NCBI GenBank assembly: GCA_022575985.1
Contig: JAKSXM010000272.1
Coordinates: 22,068,501 to 22,132,500 of the forward strand
Length of the DNA stretch: 64,000 nt
DNA from: Anagrus nilaparvatae
Lineage: Eukaryota; Arthropoda; Insecta; Hymenoptera; Mymaridae
Direction of reading: 5' to 3'
Under the pieces are notes generated by a model. The model was given only the letters and a program-made list of their open reading frames with translations, ran no database searches and had not been told where the DNA came from. The position numbers were made by a program, and so were the translations under genes. Below, one piece after another: positions 34,856 to 47,360 of this stretch (the first letter of the stretch is position 1; each line of letters opens with the position of its first letter).

Positions 34856-37800
34856 CTATAACATAACAACATTTTTTATTAATATTTTAATATTTATCAA
34901 GTTAACAAAAATTATAAATTTAATTAAACAAAAAATTCCTAAAGGGTTCAAAATTTAAAAATTTTTTTTTTGGAGGTAGATTTTGCTTCGCCTCTTTTAA
35001 AAAAATATTGCACCCAATTTTCCTCCAATCTCCTAATGAAAAAAGTCTGTAAATAACTGGACTAATTAAGCAAATCCAAGAAAATTAAAAAATCAAAAAA
35101 CTAAATATAATAATATGTGAGAAATTTTCAAATTATTGGAGACCAAATTTGGAAAACAATAGAACTTGGAAAAATACCCCGTTAACGTCATGCCGGATAC
35201 CCAAAAAAGCTTTATTTCAAAAACGTAATTTTAGAATTTATTTATATTTATTTAACACACTAAAAAATTCTTTAGAAACCTAATTTTAAAAGAAGGTAAT
35301 AGATAAACATTAGAATTTAAAAAAAATAATAAAAAAAAAATTGCTTGCAAAGTCATATTTCTAAAATAAAAAACAAAAAAAAATTAGTCAAAAATAAATA
35401 ATAGATGATTGAGAAATCATATCTTGCATGTTTAAAAAAAAATAAAGAAACACACCTATTTATTTCTCCTTGACATTCCATCTAACACGTTTTTATTATA
35501 ATAGAAAGCTTTTAACTATTTTGGTGGTCTCAATGTTGCAATAGCAATCGCATAAACTACTAATTCAAACACACACACAAAATATATCTAATTTTTTTTT
35601 TGTAAGTTACGAAATTTGAAAGTTATTGCTTTGAAAAGATAATAAAGAGTTTTTTTTTAGAAGTGTTAAATATATATTTACTTGTAAGTTTTATGGAATT
35701 AATTAAAATTTTGATTTTTTAATGGCCGACTTATGCAAATGGTCGAAAAGTAATTCAAAATTATTATTGTTTCGACGAATCTCTGGAATGAGTCACCAAT
35801 TTCAAATTATTTAGGGGCAAATAAGTATGACCTTTTTTTATTCCTTTTAGCCTAATTTTTAACCAAAAAAATCTAATTTTTGAATCTCATGAAAAATTGG
35901 ACAAATCTTGATATTTTCATATATTCAGCGCATTTTTGACAGAAAACAAGCGAAATATTCAAAAAAATATTTTTGTTAACTAGCATACAAGGTTCAAAAA
36001 ACTTTAAAATGATAAATTTTGATTTAGGTATATAGCAATGGCAAATTGCACAGGGAGAATCGTACTTGTTACTGTGTATCAACCCTCTTTATCAAACTGC
36101 TTCATAAATACAAATCCCTTGGCCATACTAAAAATGATAATACGATAAAGTTTCTTTTAAAGTATTTGAAATCAAGATTGTGTATAAATTACGTATTGAA
36201 AAATTCTGGAAAATTTATGTACGATTTCGAAGAATAACTTAAAATATTCTGCAGATTAGATTCTGAAGATCACCAAAAAAATGCAAAAATATCCCGAAAA
36301 ATTTTGCGTTCGATAATTCTGTTAAATACTTTTGGGCCAAAAGCGTTTCCATAGATAATCTTTTACTTATATCGACAACAATACCCGGAAAGTAACTTTC
36401 AAAAACCTAAATTTCACGCCCTTGTTATATAATCTACTATTATCGAAATAATTAAATATATTATAAAATATTTTGCAAACTCCCGCACTATAAAAATTTC
36501 CGAATGATATTTAATTTTCGTGCAGCTGATGACTAAAAAACTTACCGACAAAAGACAAAAAAAAAAAAAATTCTATAAAACTTGGGCAGCAGCAGTTTTG
36601 AAGCATAAAAATTGCAAACAATAAATAATTACATATTACATAATAAAAAATCAAACGAATTAGCAATGTGGCTGCGTATAAGATACACGCAAAAACATTT
36701 GTAATTGGAGAAGTTTTTTTAATAATAATATTAGCAAATAAAGGGAAGAATAAACTGCTAAAGAAAAACTGGTTTTATTTCACCTTTTTTTTTAATAATA
36801 ATAATAGAAATAATATGTATAAATAACAAAAGTTTTTTTTTTTTAGATAATTAGATTGTATTTTATAATAAAATATTTTTATGGAATGTGGCACGCGTAT
36901 GGTTTTCGTGTATACAATAATAAAAATATTTGCGTATTTTATTTGAAATTGTAACTCTTGAGTATGCTAATTTTTATATTATAGAGGCCGACAAATTTGA
37001 TATTTGACATTGAAATCAAAAAATTTTATTATTTAAGTTATTTGATATTTTTTTTAAATTATCACGTTTTTTTTTATTTTTTTTACAAAAGTGCTTTTAC
37101 TAAGAGCGAAGTAATGCAAATTTAACCGAAATCCGCAAGCACAGCAAGTAGCGTATGAGCACCAGGAAAGTTAACCCATTTTTGGACAGATGAATATTAC
37201 GGAAATAAACTTTCATTAGGAGTTATTACATTTTTCAAAGTTGATATTGCATTTTCCAAAACGACCCAAAGTTTCTACTAGTTGACATTTTTAGCCTAAA
37301 TATTCATTTTTCGCAATTTAGAATGGTCGATTAGGCACTAATTGGTTTAACAATCTGTAAACAATTCCATGCATGCCTGATATTCCAATTACAAGCTCAA
37401 AATCTACCAAACGATTAAAAATCAAGAATTCGCCCAACAAGTTCAATATTAAGCAAAAACAACCTAACCGTACATAATTTCGTTCTACTTTAATATCTGA
37501 TGACATTAAACTCATTAAAATTTGCATTAACGTCCAAAAAAACAAAAGTCAATAAAAAGAAGATCCATTTTTGAATATAACAGTACAATTATAATAGTTT
37601 ACTTAAAATCTTAAAACAAGAAATTTATAACTGTTTTTAAAAAACAACAGTTATGCATATATAACACATATAAATTACATGTAACCAAAATTTCAAAATC
37701 AACTCTCTTATATATAAAAAGTCATTAAATAGTGACGTTGCAATGGATTCATAATGACATTAAAAAAAAGTTAAGTTTCTTTTTTATTTCGTAACTATAA

Positions 37801-39370
37801 ATTAATGGATTAATACTGCTTTTGAAATTCAAAAAATTTTAACCGTTATTTAATTTATACTTCAAACAAGAAATTCAGTGTATTATCTTTAATAAAATAT
37901 TCCTAGTTGACGTATGGTAATTAATTATTATTTTTTTTTTTTTGCATTTTTATTTAGGTGAGTCAGAATAGATGAGTTTTTTATGCTTCTTTCGGATCAT
38001 AAATTATGAAATTTTAAAGTAGCCTGGATTTTTAAGCCCTTTTAAATAACGATTACGAAATTATACACCTTTTTTACTTTTGATAAATCAGATTTTGGTC
38101 TAATCTTTATTTTAATTCTTTAATGCGACGTTCATATTTTTACTCACTTTTTATCCATTTCTGCCTGTAAGATTAAAACCTACATTTTGTCCCTTGTTTA
38201 ACAAATAGCTATTTCCCAAAAATTAATTATTTTTGAATAAAATAAGATCAAAGATTATACTAAAAACTGAAGAAAAAGATTTAAAAACTTGACAAAGTAC
38301 ATTCAATTTCCAAAAATAACAAAAAATGTCATTCTTACCGGATACTAACCAATTCCCATATCAAAAAAGGGTGTATACAGTACGATAAAATCATATTTGG
38401 TTCCGAGGGGTAAAATTTTTATGTTAAAATATCCCAAGAATTAGGTTAGCAAGAAATGCTTCTAATATAAAAAAATTCATATATTACAATTCGTACGCAC
38501 ATATAAACACCTAACCTCAAAAAAAATCTATAGAGATTATCTAAATAAAAATAAAACGAAAATTTATATTATTATGTACGACAACGTAAATAAAAAGGAA
38601 ATTCAGTATCAGACTAAAAAGAAGTATCAAGGTTGAGGGTTTGATATATTATTACAGAGAAAAAATAAGTATTAACTTGAAGGTTATCTTTGTATTATTA
38701 TTATGTGAAAAAACTTTTTTTTGAAAAGTCACTAGGGTGAATAAAAATAAATTAGAATAAATAAATAAGTATAATTTATACGATAAAGTACGATAAATTA
38801 TCGTATTGATTATACTTTTTTTTTTTTAGAAAATATTCGTATCAGGAAATTTTTCTTTATTTTTAGGTTATGTGTACACGGAATAAACGAATTATGTTTA
38901 TTTTTTAGACTTTGGATTCGATTTTTTAAGAGTTTGATTTTTTCAATCTTTGAAATTTTAAGGTATAGCGAATTTTTTTCTATCACAGTAAAATTTGAGT
39001 TAAGAATTGGTTAAAATGATAAAAATTTAGCTTGAATTCCTTAAAATAGCCAAAAAAAATATTTCTGGTAAAATGTCTTAAATATTGAAGAGCGAAAATT
39101 GAAAAATAGTTTTAATAAATCTCATATCGTAAAAGTCGAACCTTCGAATAAAATAACAATTTATCGTTCAATAATTATAGATTTATCAAGGAAGAAAAAG
39201 TATATTAAAAATGAAGGGCACAAAAATTTTCAGTTATCGCGTTTTAGGATTTTTTTGCTCGTGGAGGTTACGATACTTTTTGCCTTCCAAACCATAAAAA
39301 GAGTCCGGAAAATTTTCACACGTTTTTTACGCCTTAAATGCAAATTTTTTTTATTTTTAGGCTTTATCCT
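34856..39370. other. Probable intron or intergenic DNA upstream of the zinc-finger exon
   Basis: About 4.5 kb of AT-rich DNA without a recognised exon, RNA gene or clear repeat. It is presumably intron of the zinc-finger gene. The one frame with protein-like composition is listed separately (37,318-37,545). Confidence 0.4.
37318..37545 (-). CDS. Possible exon, unrecognised
   Basis: A 75-codon minus-strand frame has a varied composition unlike the surrounding low-complexity frames (visible words: VERNYVRLGCFCLILNLLGEF and LVDFELVIGISGMHGIVY). A TCATCAG acceptor lies within it, before 'ATATTAAAG'. No donor is obvious before the stop. I do not recognise the family, and it may be a gene fragment or chance. 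Confidence 0.25.
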   Translation of the reverse strand: MFFWTLMQILMSLMSSDIKVERNYVRLGCFCLILNLLGEFLIFNRLVDFELVIGISGMHGIVYRLLNQLVPNRPF

Positions 39371-39372
39371 TT

Positions 39373-39492
39373 ATACCCGAGCAAACAAGACGGGCGGCTT
39401 GCCACATTTATTTGATGGGGCCGGCGGAGGCCCGGCTGCCGGTGAGCCGCGTCACATTAAGGTGGCATTGCACCGTCTGTTTTGGTAGGGTT
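39373..39492. mobile_element. GC-rich hairpin element of about 117 bp
   Basis: The left end 'acccgagcaaacaagacggg' is imperfectly complementary to the right end 'ccgtctgttttggtagggt' (about 30-bp arms). The interior is GC-rich, including 'ggggccggcggaggcccggc', in strong contrast with its surroundings. A MITE is likely; the target duplication is not clear. The plus-strand frames across it are not genes. Confidence 0.5.
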
Positions 39493-39849
39493 ACACGAAC
39501 CTTCAGTAAAAATTTACCATTGACAAATAAATCATTTTACTTTTATACAAACGCACAAAGAAAAAAAAAGTCTCCTGCGACGAAAGCAACAATTAAAATT
39601 TGATTTAATATTTAATTAAAGCGTCGATTTATATATTTAAAATCAGTTTGGCCACTCGACAATCTTCGTTTATCTCAACTTAATTGAAATTAAATTCACA
39701 GAGAAAAGTATGCCGCATCGATTATGGAACTGATCTTAGCGGTCGAAGCCAGCGGACAAACGTAAGACGTAACAAAAATTCAAAGTTAGAACTAAATTTA
39801 AATCTTTAGTGTTATCATTAAGAAAATTTAATACCTAGAAGTTTTCGAG

Positions 39850-41155
39850 CTCGGTAAATGCAAATATGACGTCAAAATAGTGAAAATTCATTATGGCGGC
39901 TGGGAAATCGTAAATTTTCCACAAACAAACTAATAATTTCTTTTATTTGCACTAATGACTTTAAATTTCTTACTCGGGGGTTTTTGAGGTCGCTAAACTT
40001 ATATTCGATGAGAAAAAGGTGAAAATACTCAACCATGGTCGGAAAATACTTAAATTTTCCATAGGAAAAATTAAATTTTTTCATCTCTTGCGCTATTGGC
40101 TTCAAAATTTTTACTCGGGGGTTTTTGAGGTCGCTAAACTTATATTCGATGAGAAAAAGGTGAAAATACTCAACCATGGTCGGAAAATACTTAAATTTTC
40201 CACAGGAAAAATTAAATTTTTTCATCTCTTGCGCTATTGGCTTCAAAATTTTTACTCGGGGGTTTTTGAGGTCGCTAAACTTATATTCGATGAGAAAAAG
40301 GTGAAAATACTCAACCATGGTCGGAAAATACTTAAATTTTCCACAGGAAAAATTAAATTTTTTCATCTCTTGCGCTATTGGCTTCAAAATTTTTACTCGG
40401 GGGTTTTTGAGGTCGCTAAACTTATATTCGATGAGAAAAAGGTGAAAATACTCAACCATGGTCGGAAAATACTTAAATTTTCCACAGGAAAAATTAAATT
40501 TTTTCATCTCTTGCGCTATTGGCTTCAAAATTTTTACTCAGGGGTTTTTGAGGTCGCTAAACTTATATTCGATGAGAAAAAGGTGAAAATACTCAACCAT
40601 GGTCGGAAAATACTTAAATTTTCCACAGGAAAAATTTTATTCTTTCATCTCTCGCGCTATTAGTTTCAAATTTTTTACTAGGGGGTTTTCAAGGTTGCTA
40701 AAATTATATTTATTGATAGAAAAAGTGAAAATACTCAACTAAGGCCGGAAAATCAGTGGAAAATTATTTTTTATATTTTTCGTTTTTGTGCTATTAGCTG
40801 CAAATTTTATATCTGGGGTATTTGAAGTTACAAAGGTATATTCGTTAAATGAAAAGCGAAAATTTTCAACCATGGTCGGAAAATTCTTAAATTTTCCGCA
40901 GGGAAAATTTTATTTATTCATCTCTTGTGCTTTAGCTTACATTTTTTACACAAACACAAACATTGAAAAAAAAAACAATCATTCACCATAGTTGGAAAAT
41001 CCTTAAATGTTCCTTAGGTAAATTAAATTTTTTCCAACATTTTCATATAAGGCTTAAATTTTATTATTTTGAGGTTTTCGAGAGGTCGCTAAACTCGTAT
41101 TCATTGAGAATGAAGTGAAAATCCTTATCCGTAGTTGGAAAATCCTCGAAGTTTA
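39850..41155. repeat. 141-bp tandem repeat array, about eight to nine units
   Basis: The phrase 'caaccatgg' recurs at 40,030, 40,171, 40,312, 40,453 and 40,594 (exactly 141 bp apart), with diverged units before and after (about 39,880, 40,736, 40,868 and beyond). The central units are almost identical; edge units are degraded, as expected for unequal crossover. Because 141 is divisible by three, open frames of over 210 codons arise on both strands; these are artefacts. The array abuts the left arm of the giant element. Confidence 0.95.
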
Positions 41156-41159
41156 TTAA

Positions 41160-44100
41160 AGGGTGACACAACGAGTTTTATGCATACGTCCGAACTCGTG
41201 GAATTCCCGCTTCGCGGTATGAAAAATCTTTGTTTCTGGCAAACGCATGAAAATTTGGACTCGATGTACAATGGAAGGGTTAATTATAAGCCTAAACCTT
41301 GTGTTCCAACATAAAACTCCGTGGCACAAATTATTTAAACCCGCGTTGACTAACTTACAATTTAATTATTTTAAATTGAGATTCTGCGGTACCGAGGGTT
41401 CAAAAATTAAAATTATTTTTGCGAAAAATAAATATTTGTGCCACTGATATAATGATGGGATTTGGCTGATTATGCATTTAATTAACCCCTCCAATCCTTG
41501 ACAGACCCAATTTTCCATGCGTATAGCCGACGCAACGAGTTATTAGCTTACGTCGGAACTCGCGGATTTTTCGCATCGCGATATGAAAACTCTTTGCTTC
41601 TGGTATACGCATGAAAATTTGGACTGAATGTACATTGGAAGGGTCAATTAAAAGCATAATCAGTATTTTACAACATAAGACTTCGTGGCACAAGTTATTT
41701 AAACACACGTTGACCGAGTTAGAAATTTTGATTTTAAATTGGGATTTTTTCGTAACGAGGGTTCAAAACAATATAATTTTTTAAGTGTGAAAAAAATACT
41801 TGTGCCACGGGTTTGTGGACAAAATTCAACTGTTTATGCATTCAATTAACCTCACAAATCCTGTTTGGACCAAAATTTTCATGCGTATAGCCTACAAAAG
41901 GAGTTTTCGGTTTACGTTCGTAGTCGCAAAATTACAATTTTGCGATTTTATAATTCATCGCCCTTCACATACGCATGAAAATTTGGACTTGATGAACATG
42001 TTATGGGTTAATTAGAACCATAACAGTATGTTCCAACATATAATTCCGTGGCACAAGTTATTTAAACACACGTTGACCGAGTTAGAAATTTTGATTTTAA
42101 ATTGGGATTATTTCGTAACGAGGGTTCAAAACAGTATAATTTTTTAAGTGTGAAAAAAATACTTGTGCCACGGGTTTGTGGACAAAATTTAACTGTTTAT
42201 GCATTCAATTAACCTCACAAATCCTGCTTGGACCAAAATTTTCATGCGTATAGCCTTTTACGTTCGTAGTCGCAAAATTACAATTTCGCGATTTTATAAT
42301 TCATCGCCCTTCACATACGCATGAAAATTTGGACTTGCTGAACAAGTAGTTGGTTAATTATAAGCATAAACAGTAGGTTCCAGCATTAAATTCCGTGGCA
42401 CAAATTATTTGAACCCGCATTAAGCGACTTAGAAATTTTTATTTTAAATTGGGTTTTTTTGGTAACTCGGATTCAAAACAATATAATTTTTTAAGCGTGA
42501 AAAAAATACTTGTGCCACGGGTTCATAGATGGAATTCAACTGTTTATGCATTTAATTAACCCCAAAAATTCTGGATTGATCAAAATTTTCATGCGTATAG
42601 CCTACATAACGAGTTTTTGGCATGAGTTCGCACTTGTAAAATTACAATTTTCCGATTCTTAAATTCTTCGCTCATCGCATACGCACGAAAATTTGGACTT
42701 GATGAACATGTTATGGGTTAATTACAACCATAAACAGTATGTTCCAACATATAATTCCGTGGCACAAGTTATTTAAACCCACGTTGACCGAGTTAGAAAT
42801 TTTTATTTTAAACTGGGATTTTTTCGTAACGAGGGTTCAAAACAATATAATTTTTTAAGCGTGAAAAAAATACTTGTGCCACGGTTTTAAGGATGAATTT
42901 CAACTGTTTATGCATTTAATTAACCCCTCCAATCCTTGACAGACCCAATTTTTCATGCGTATGACCGTCACAACGAGCTATTAGCTTACGTCAAAACTCG
43001 TGAATTTTTCACATCGCGATATGAAAAATCTTTGTTTCTGGTTTGCGCATGAAAATTTTGACTGAATGTAGATTGGAAGGGTTAGTTAAAAGCATAATCA
43101 TTATTTTCTAACATGAAACTCCGTGGCACAAGTTATTTGAAGCCGCGTTAAATTAGTTATAAATTCATCAATTTAAACGATTTCGCGGTAACCAAACTTC
43201 AAAAATTATTTTATGCGCTAAATTAATACTTGTGCCACTGATTTTATGCTATAATTTGACTGATTATGTATTTAATTAACCCCTCCAATCCTTGACAGAC
43301 CCAATTTTTCATGCGTATAGCTGTCACAACGAGTTATTAGCTTACGTCGGAACTCGCGGATTTTTGGAAATCGCGATATGAGAAAACTTTGTTTCTGGTA
43401 TACGCATGGAAATTTGGATTTAATGTACATTGGAAGGGTTAATTAAAAGCATTATCAGTATTTACCAACATAAGACTACGTGGCACAAGTTATTTGAACC
43501 CGCATTAACTTAATTAAAAGTTAATCATTTTATAATCAGATTTCGCGGTAACGAAGGTTCAAAAATTTAAATTATTTTATGCGAAAAATTTCTACTTGTG
43601 CCACTGGTATTATGATGGAATTAGACTTATTATGTATTTAATTAACCCCTCCAATCCTTGACATACCCAATTTTTCATGCGTATAGCCGAAACAGCGAGC
43701 TATTAGCTTACGTCGGAACTCGTGAATTTTTCGCATCGCGATATGAAAAATCTTTGTTTCTGGTATACGCATGGAAATTTGGACTGAATGTACATTGGAA
43801 GGCTTAATTAAAAACATAATCAGTATTTTCCAACATAAGAATTCGTGGCACAAGTTATTTGAACCCGCGTTAACTTAGTAAAAAATGAATCAGTTGAAAC
43901 GATTTCGCGGTAACCAAAGTTCAAAAATTATTTTATACGAAAAGTTAATACTTGTGCCACTGATTTTATGATAGAATTTGACTGATTATGTATTTAATTA
44001 ACCCCTCCAATCCCTGACAAACCCAATTTTTCATGCGTATTACCGGACACAGCGAGCTGTTAGCTTACGTCGAAACTCGTGAATTTTTCGCATCGCGATA

Positions 44101-47100
44101 TGACAAATCTTTGTTTCTGGTATACGCATGGGAATTTGGACTGAATGTACATTGGAAGGGTCAATTAAAAGCATAATCAGTATTTTACAACATAAGACTT
44201 CGTGGCACAAGTTATTTAAACACACGTTGACCGAGTTAGAAATTTTGATTTTAAATTGGGATTTTTTCGTAACGAGGGTTCAAAACAATATAATTTTTTA
44301 AGTGTGAAAAAAATACTTGTGCCACGGGTTTGTGGACAAAATTCAACTGTTTATGCATTCAATTAACCTCACAAATCCTGTTTGGACCAAAATTTTCATG
44401 CGTATAGCCTACAAAAGGAGTTTTCGGTTTACGTTCGTAGTCGCAAAATTACAATTTTGCGATTTTATAATTCATCGCCCTTCACATACGCATGAAAATT
44501 TGGACTTGATGAACATGTTATGGGTTAATTAGAACCATAACAGTATGTTCCAACATATAATTCCGTGGCACAAGTTATTTAAACACACGTTGACCGAGTT
44601 AGAAATTTTGATTTTAAATTGGGATTTTTTCGTAACGAGGGTTCAAAACAATATAATTTTTTAAGTGTGAAAAAAATACTTGTGCCACGGGTTTGTGGAC
44701 AAAATTCAACTGTTTATGCATTCAATTAACCTCACAAATCCTGTTTGGACCAAAATTTTCATGCGTATAGCCTACAAAAGGAGTTTTCGGTTTACGTTCG
44801 TAGTCGCAAAATTACAATTTTGCGATTTTATAATTCATCGCCCTTCACATACGCATGAAAATTTGGACTTGATGAACATGTTATGGGTTAATTAGAACCA
44901 TAACAGTATGTTCCAACATATAATTCCGTGGCACAAGTTATTTAAACACACGTTGACCGAGTTAGAAATTTTGATTTTAAATTGGGATTATTTCGTAACG
45001 AGGGTTCAAAACAGTATAATTTTTTAAGTGTGAAAAAAATACTTGTGCCACGGGTTTGTGGACAAAATTTAACTGTTTATGCATTCAATTAACCTCACAA
45101 ATCCTGCTTGGACCAAAATTTTCATGCGTATAGCCTTTTACGTTCGTAGTCGCAAAATTACAATTTCGCGATTTTATAATTCATCGCCCTTCACATACGC
45201 ATGAAAATTTGGACTTGCTGAACAAGTAGTTGGTTAATTATAAGCATAAACAGTAGGTTCCAGCATTAAATTCCGTGGCACAAATTATTTGAACCCGCAT
45301 TAAGCGACTTAGAAATTTTTATTTTAAATTGGGTTTTTTTGGTAACTCGGATTCAAAACAATATAATTTTTTAAGCGTGAAAAAAATACTTGTGCCACGG
45401 GTTCATAGATGGAATTCAACTGTTTATGCATTTAATTAACCCCAAAAATTCTGGATTGATCAAAATTTTCATGCGTATAGCCTACATAACGAGTTTTTGG
45501 CATGAGTTCGCACTTGTAAAATTACAATTTTCCGATTCTTAAATTCTTCGCTCATCGCATACGCACGAAAATTTGGACTTGATGAACATGTTATGGGTTA
45601 ATTACAACCATAAACAGTATGTTCCAACATATAATTCCGTGGCACAAGTTATTTAAACCCACGTTGACCGAGTTAGAAATTTTTATTTTAAACTGGGATT
45701 TTTTCGTAACGAGGGTTCAAAACAATATAATTTTTTAAGCGTGAAAAAAATACTTGTGCCACGGTTTTAAGGATGAATTTCAACTGTTTATGCATTTAAT
45801 TAACCCCTCCAATCCTTGACAGACCCAATTTTTCATGCGTATGACCGTCACAACGAGCTATTAGCTTACGTCAAAACTCGTGAATTTTTCGCATCGCGAT
45901 ATGAAAAATCTTTGTTTCTGGTTTGCGCATGAAAATTTTGACTGAATGTAGATTGGAAGGGTTAGTTAAAAGCATAATCATTATTTTCTAACATGAAACT
46001 CCGTGGCACAAGTTATTTGAAGCCGCGTTAAATTAGTTATAAATTCATCAATTTAAACGATTTCGCGGTAACCAAACTTCAAAAATTATTTTATGCGCTA
46101 AATTAATACTTGTGCCACTGATTTTATGCTATAATTTGACTGATTATGTATTTAATTAACCCCTCCAATCCTTGACAGACCCAATTTTTCATGCGTATAG
46201 CCGACACAGCGAGCTATTAGCTTACGTCGAAACTCGTGAATTTTTCGCATCGCGATATGATAAATCTTTGTTTCTGGTATACGCATGGGAATTTGGACTG
46301 AATGTACATTGGAAGGGTCAATTAAAAGCATAATCAGTATGTTCCAACATAAGACTTCGTGGCACAAGTTATTTGAACCCGCGTTAACTTACTTAAAAAT
46401 GAATCATTTTAAATTGAGATTTCGCGGTAACGATGTTTCAAATACTATTAATATTTGATGAGTAACATTGATATTTGTGCCACTGATTTTATGATAGAAT
46501 TTGACTGATTATGTATTTAAATATCCCTACCAATCCTTGACTGACCCAATTTTTCATGCGTATAGCCGACACAACGAGTTTTTAGCTTAGCTCATAACTC
46601 GCGAAATTTCCTCTTCGCGATATAAAACATCTTCGTTTCTGTTTTACGCATGGAAAAATGGACCCGATGAACAAATGTGGAGTTTATAATAAGCCTAAAA
46701 AGTGTCTTTTATTATAAGATTCCGTGGCACTTCTTATTTGAAAAACTTTTCCTTAGTTGAAAGTTTAGTTTTTTTTTTAAATGTGAATTTATCGGTAGCG
46801 ATTATTCCGAGGTTTATAACAGATTTCAGCGTTAAAAAATATAAAAGTACTACGTATTTTTTTGTGGAAATAAACTAATTTTGCATTTAGTTAACCCCTC
46901 TAATTCTTGGGAGACCTATTTTTTTAAACTTATAGCCATCACAATGAGTTTTTTGGCTTACGTTAGAAATCATATAGTTGTTTAAATCGTCATGATGGAA
47001 ATCTTTGTGCTGGACCTGATTATGAAAACTGTACAATTGAGGGGGTTGATTATTAGCATACTGAGTACGTTTTAATATAAAATTCAGTTGTACAATTTAT

Positions 47101-47360
47101 TTAAAATATTGTTGATTTAGTTGGAAGTTTGCCTTTTTAAAATGGGTATTTAGCGATAAGAGAAGAATATTGTAAATAATTTTAGGTGTTAAAAAAGTTA
47201 TTTTGACTCAGTTTTTCGTTTACTATTAACCCTTTTAATGCTTGGCAAACCCAATTTTCGTTGACACTACGTACTATTAACTTCTTATTGAACTAAAGCG
47301 ATTCTCTAGTAAGCGATAATATACTATTTTTTACATTGGATTTATACATGAAAAATTGGA
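41160..47360 (+). repeat. Left inverted arm: about 17 tandem units of 345-365 bp
   Basis: The landmark 'gtggcacaa' recurs at 41,331, 41,685, 42,048, 42,395, 42,759, 43,123, 43,480, 43,845, 44,202 and 44,565, and onwards to about 46,700. Units near the centre of the element (46.4-47.36 kb) are more diverged. A multi-unit segment is itself duplicated: about 42,000-43,270 is nearly identical to 44,880-46,150. Each unit contains nested complementary motifs (see findings). The small open frames beginning MCH in the units are repeat shadows, not genes. Confidence 0.95.

Noticed and set aside
35873..36237. Short frames on both strands in the presumed intron
   Set aside because: No recognisable family, no clear splice sites, and they overlap each other on opposite strands.
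40019..40663. Long open frames of over 210 codons on both strands
   Set aside because: They arise from a 141-bp tandem repeat whose length is divisible by three; the translated units are identical and the frame is open on both strands.
41800..46367. Repeated 61-71-codon frames beginning MCH in the left and right arms
   Set aside because: They are copies of the same arm unit in several frames and orientations, with no domain and no conservation independent of the DNA repeat.
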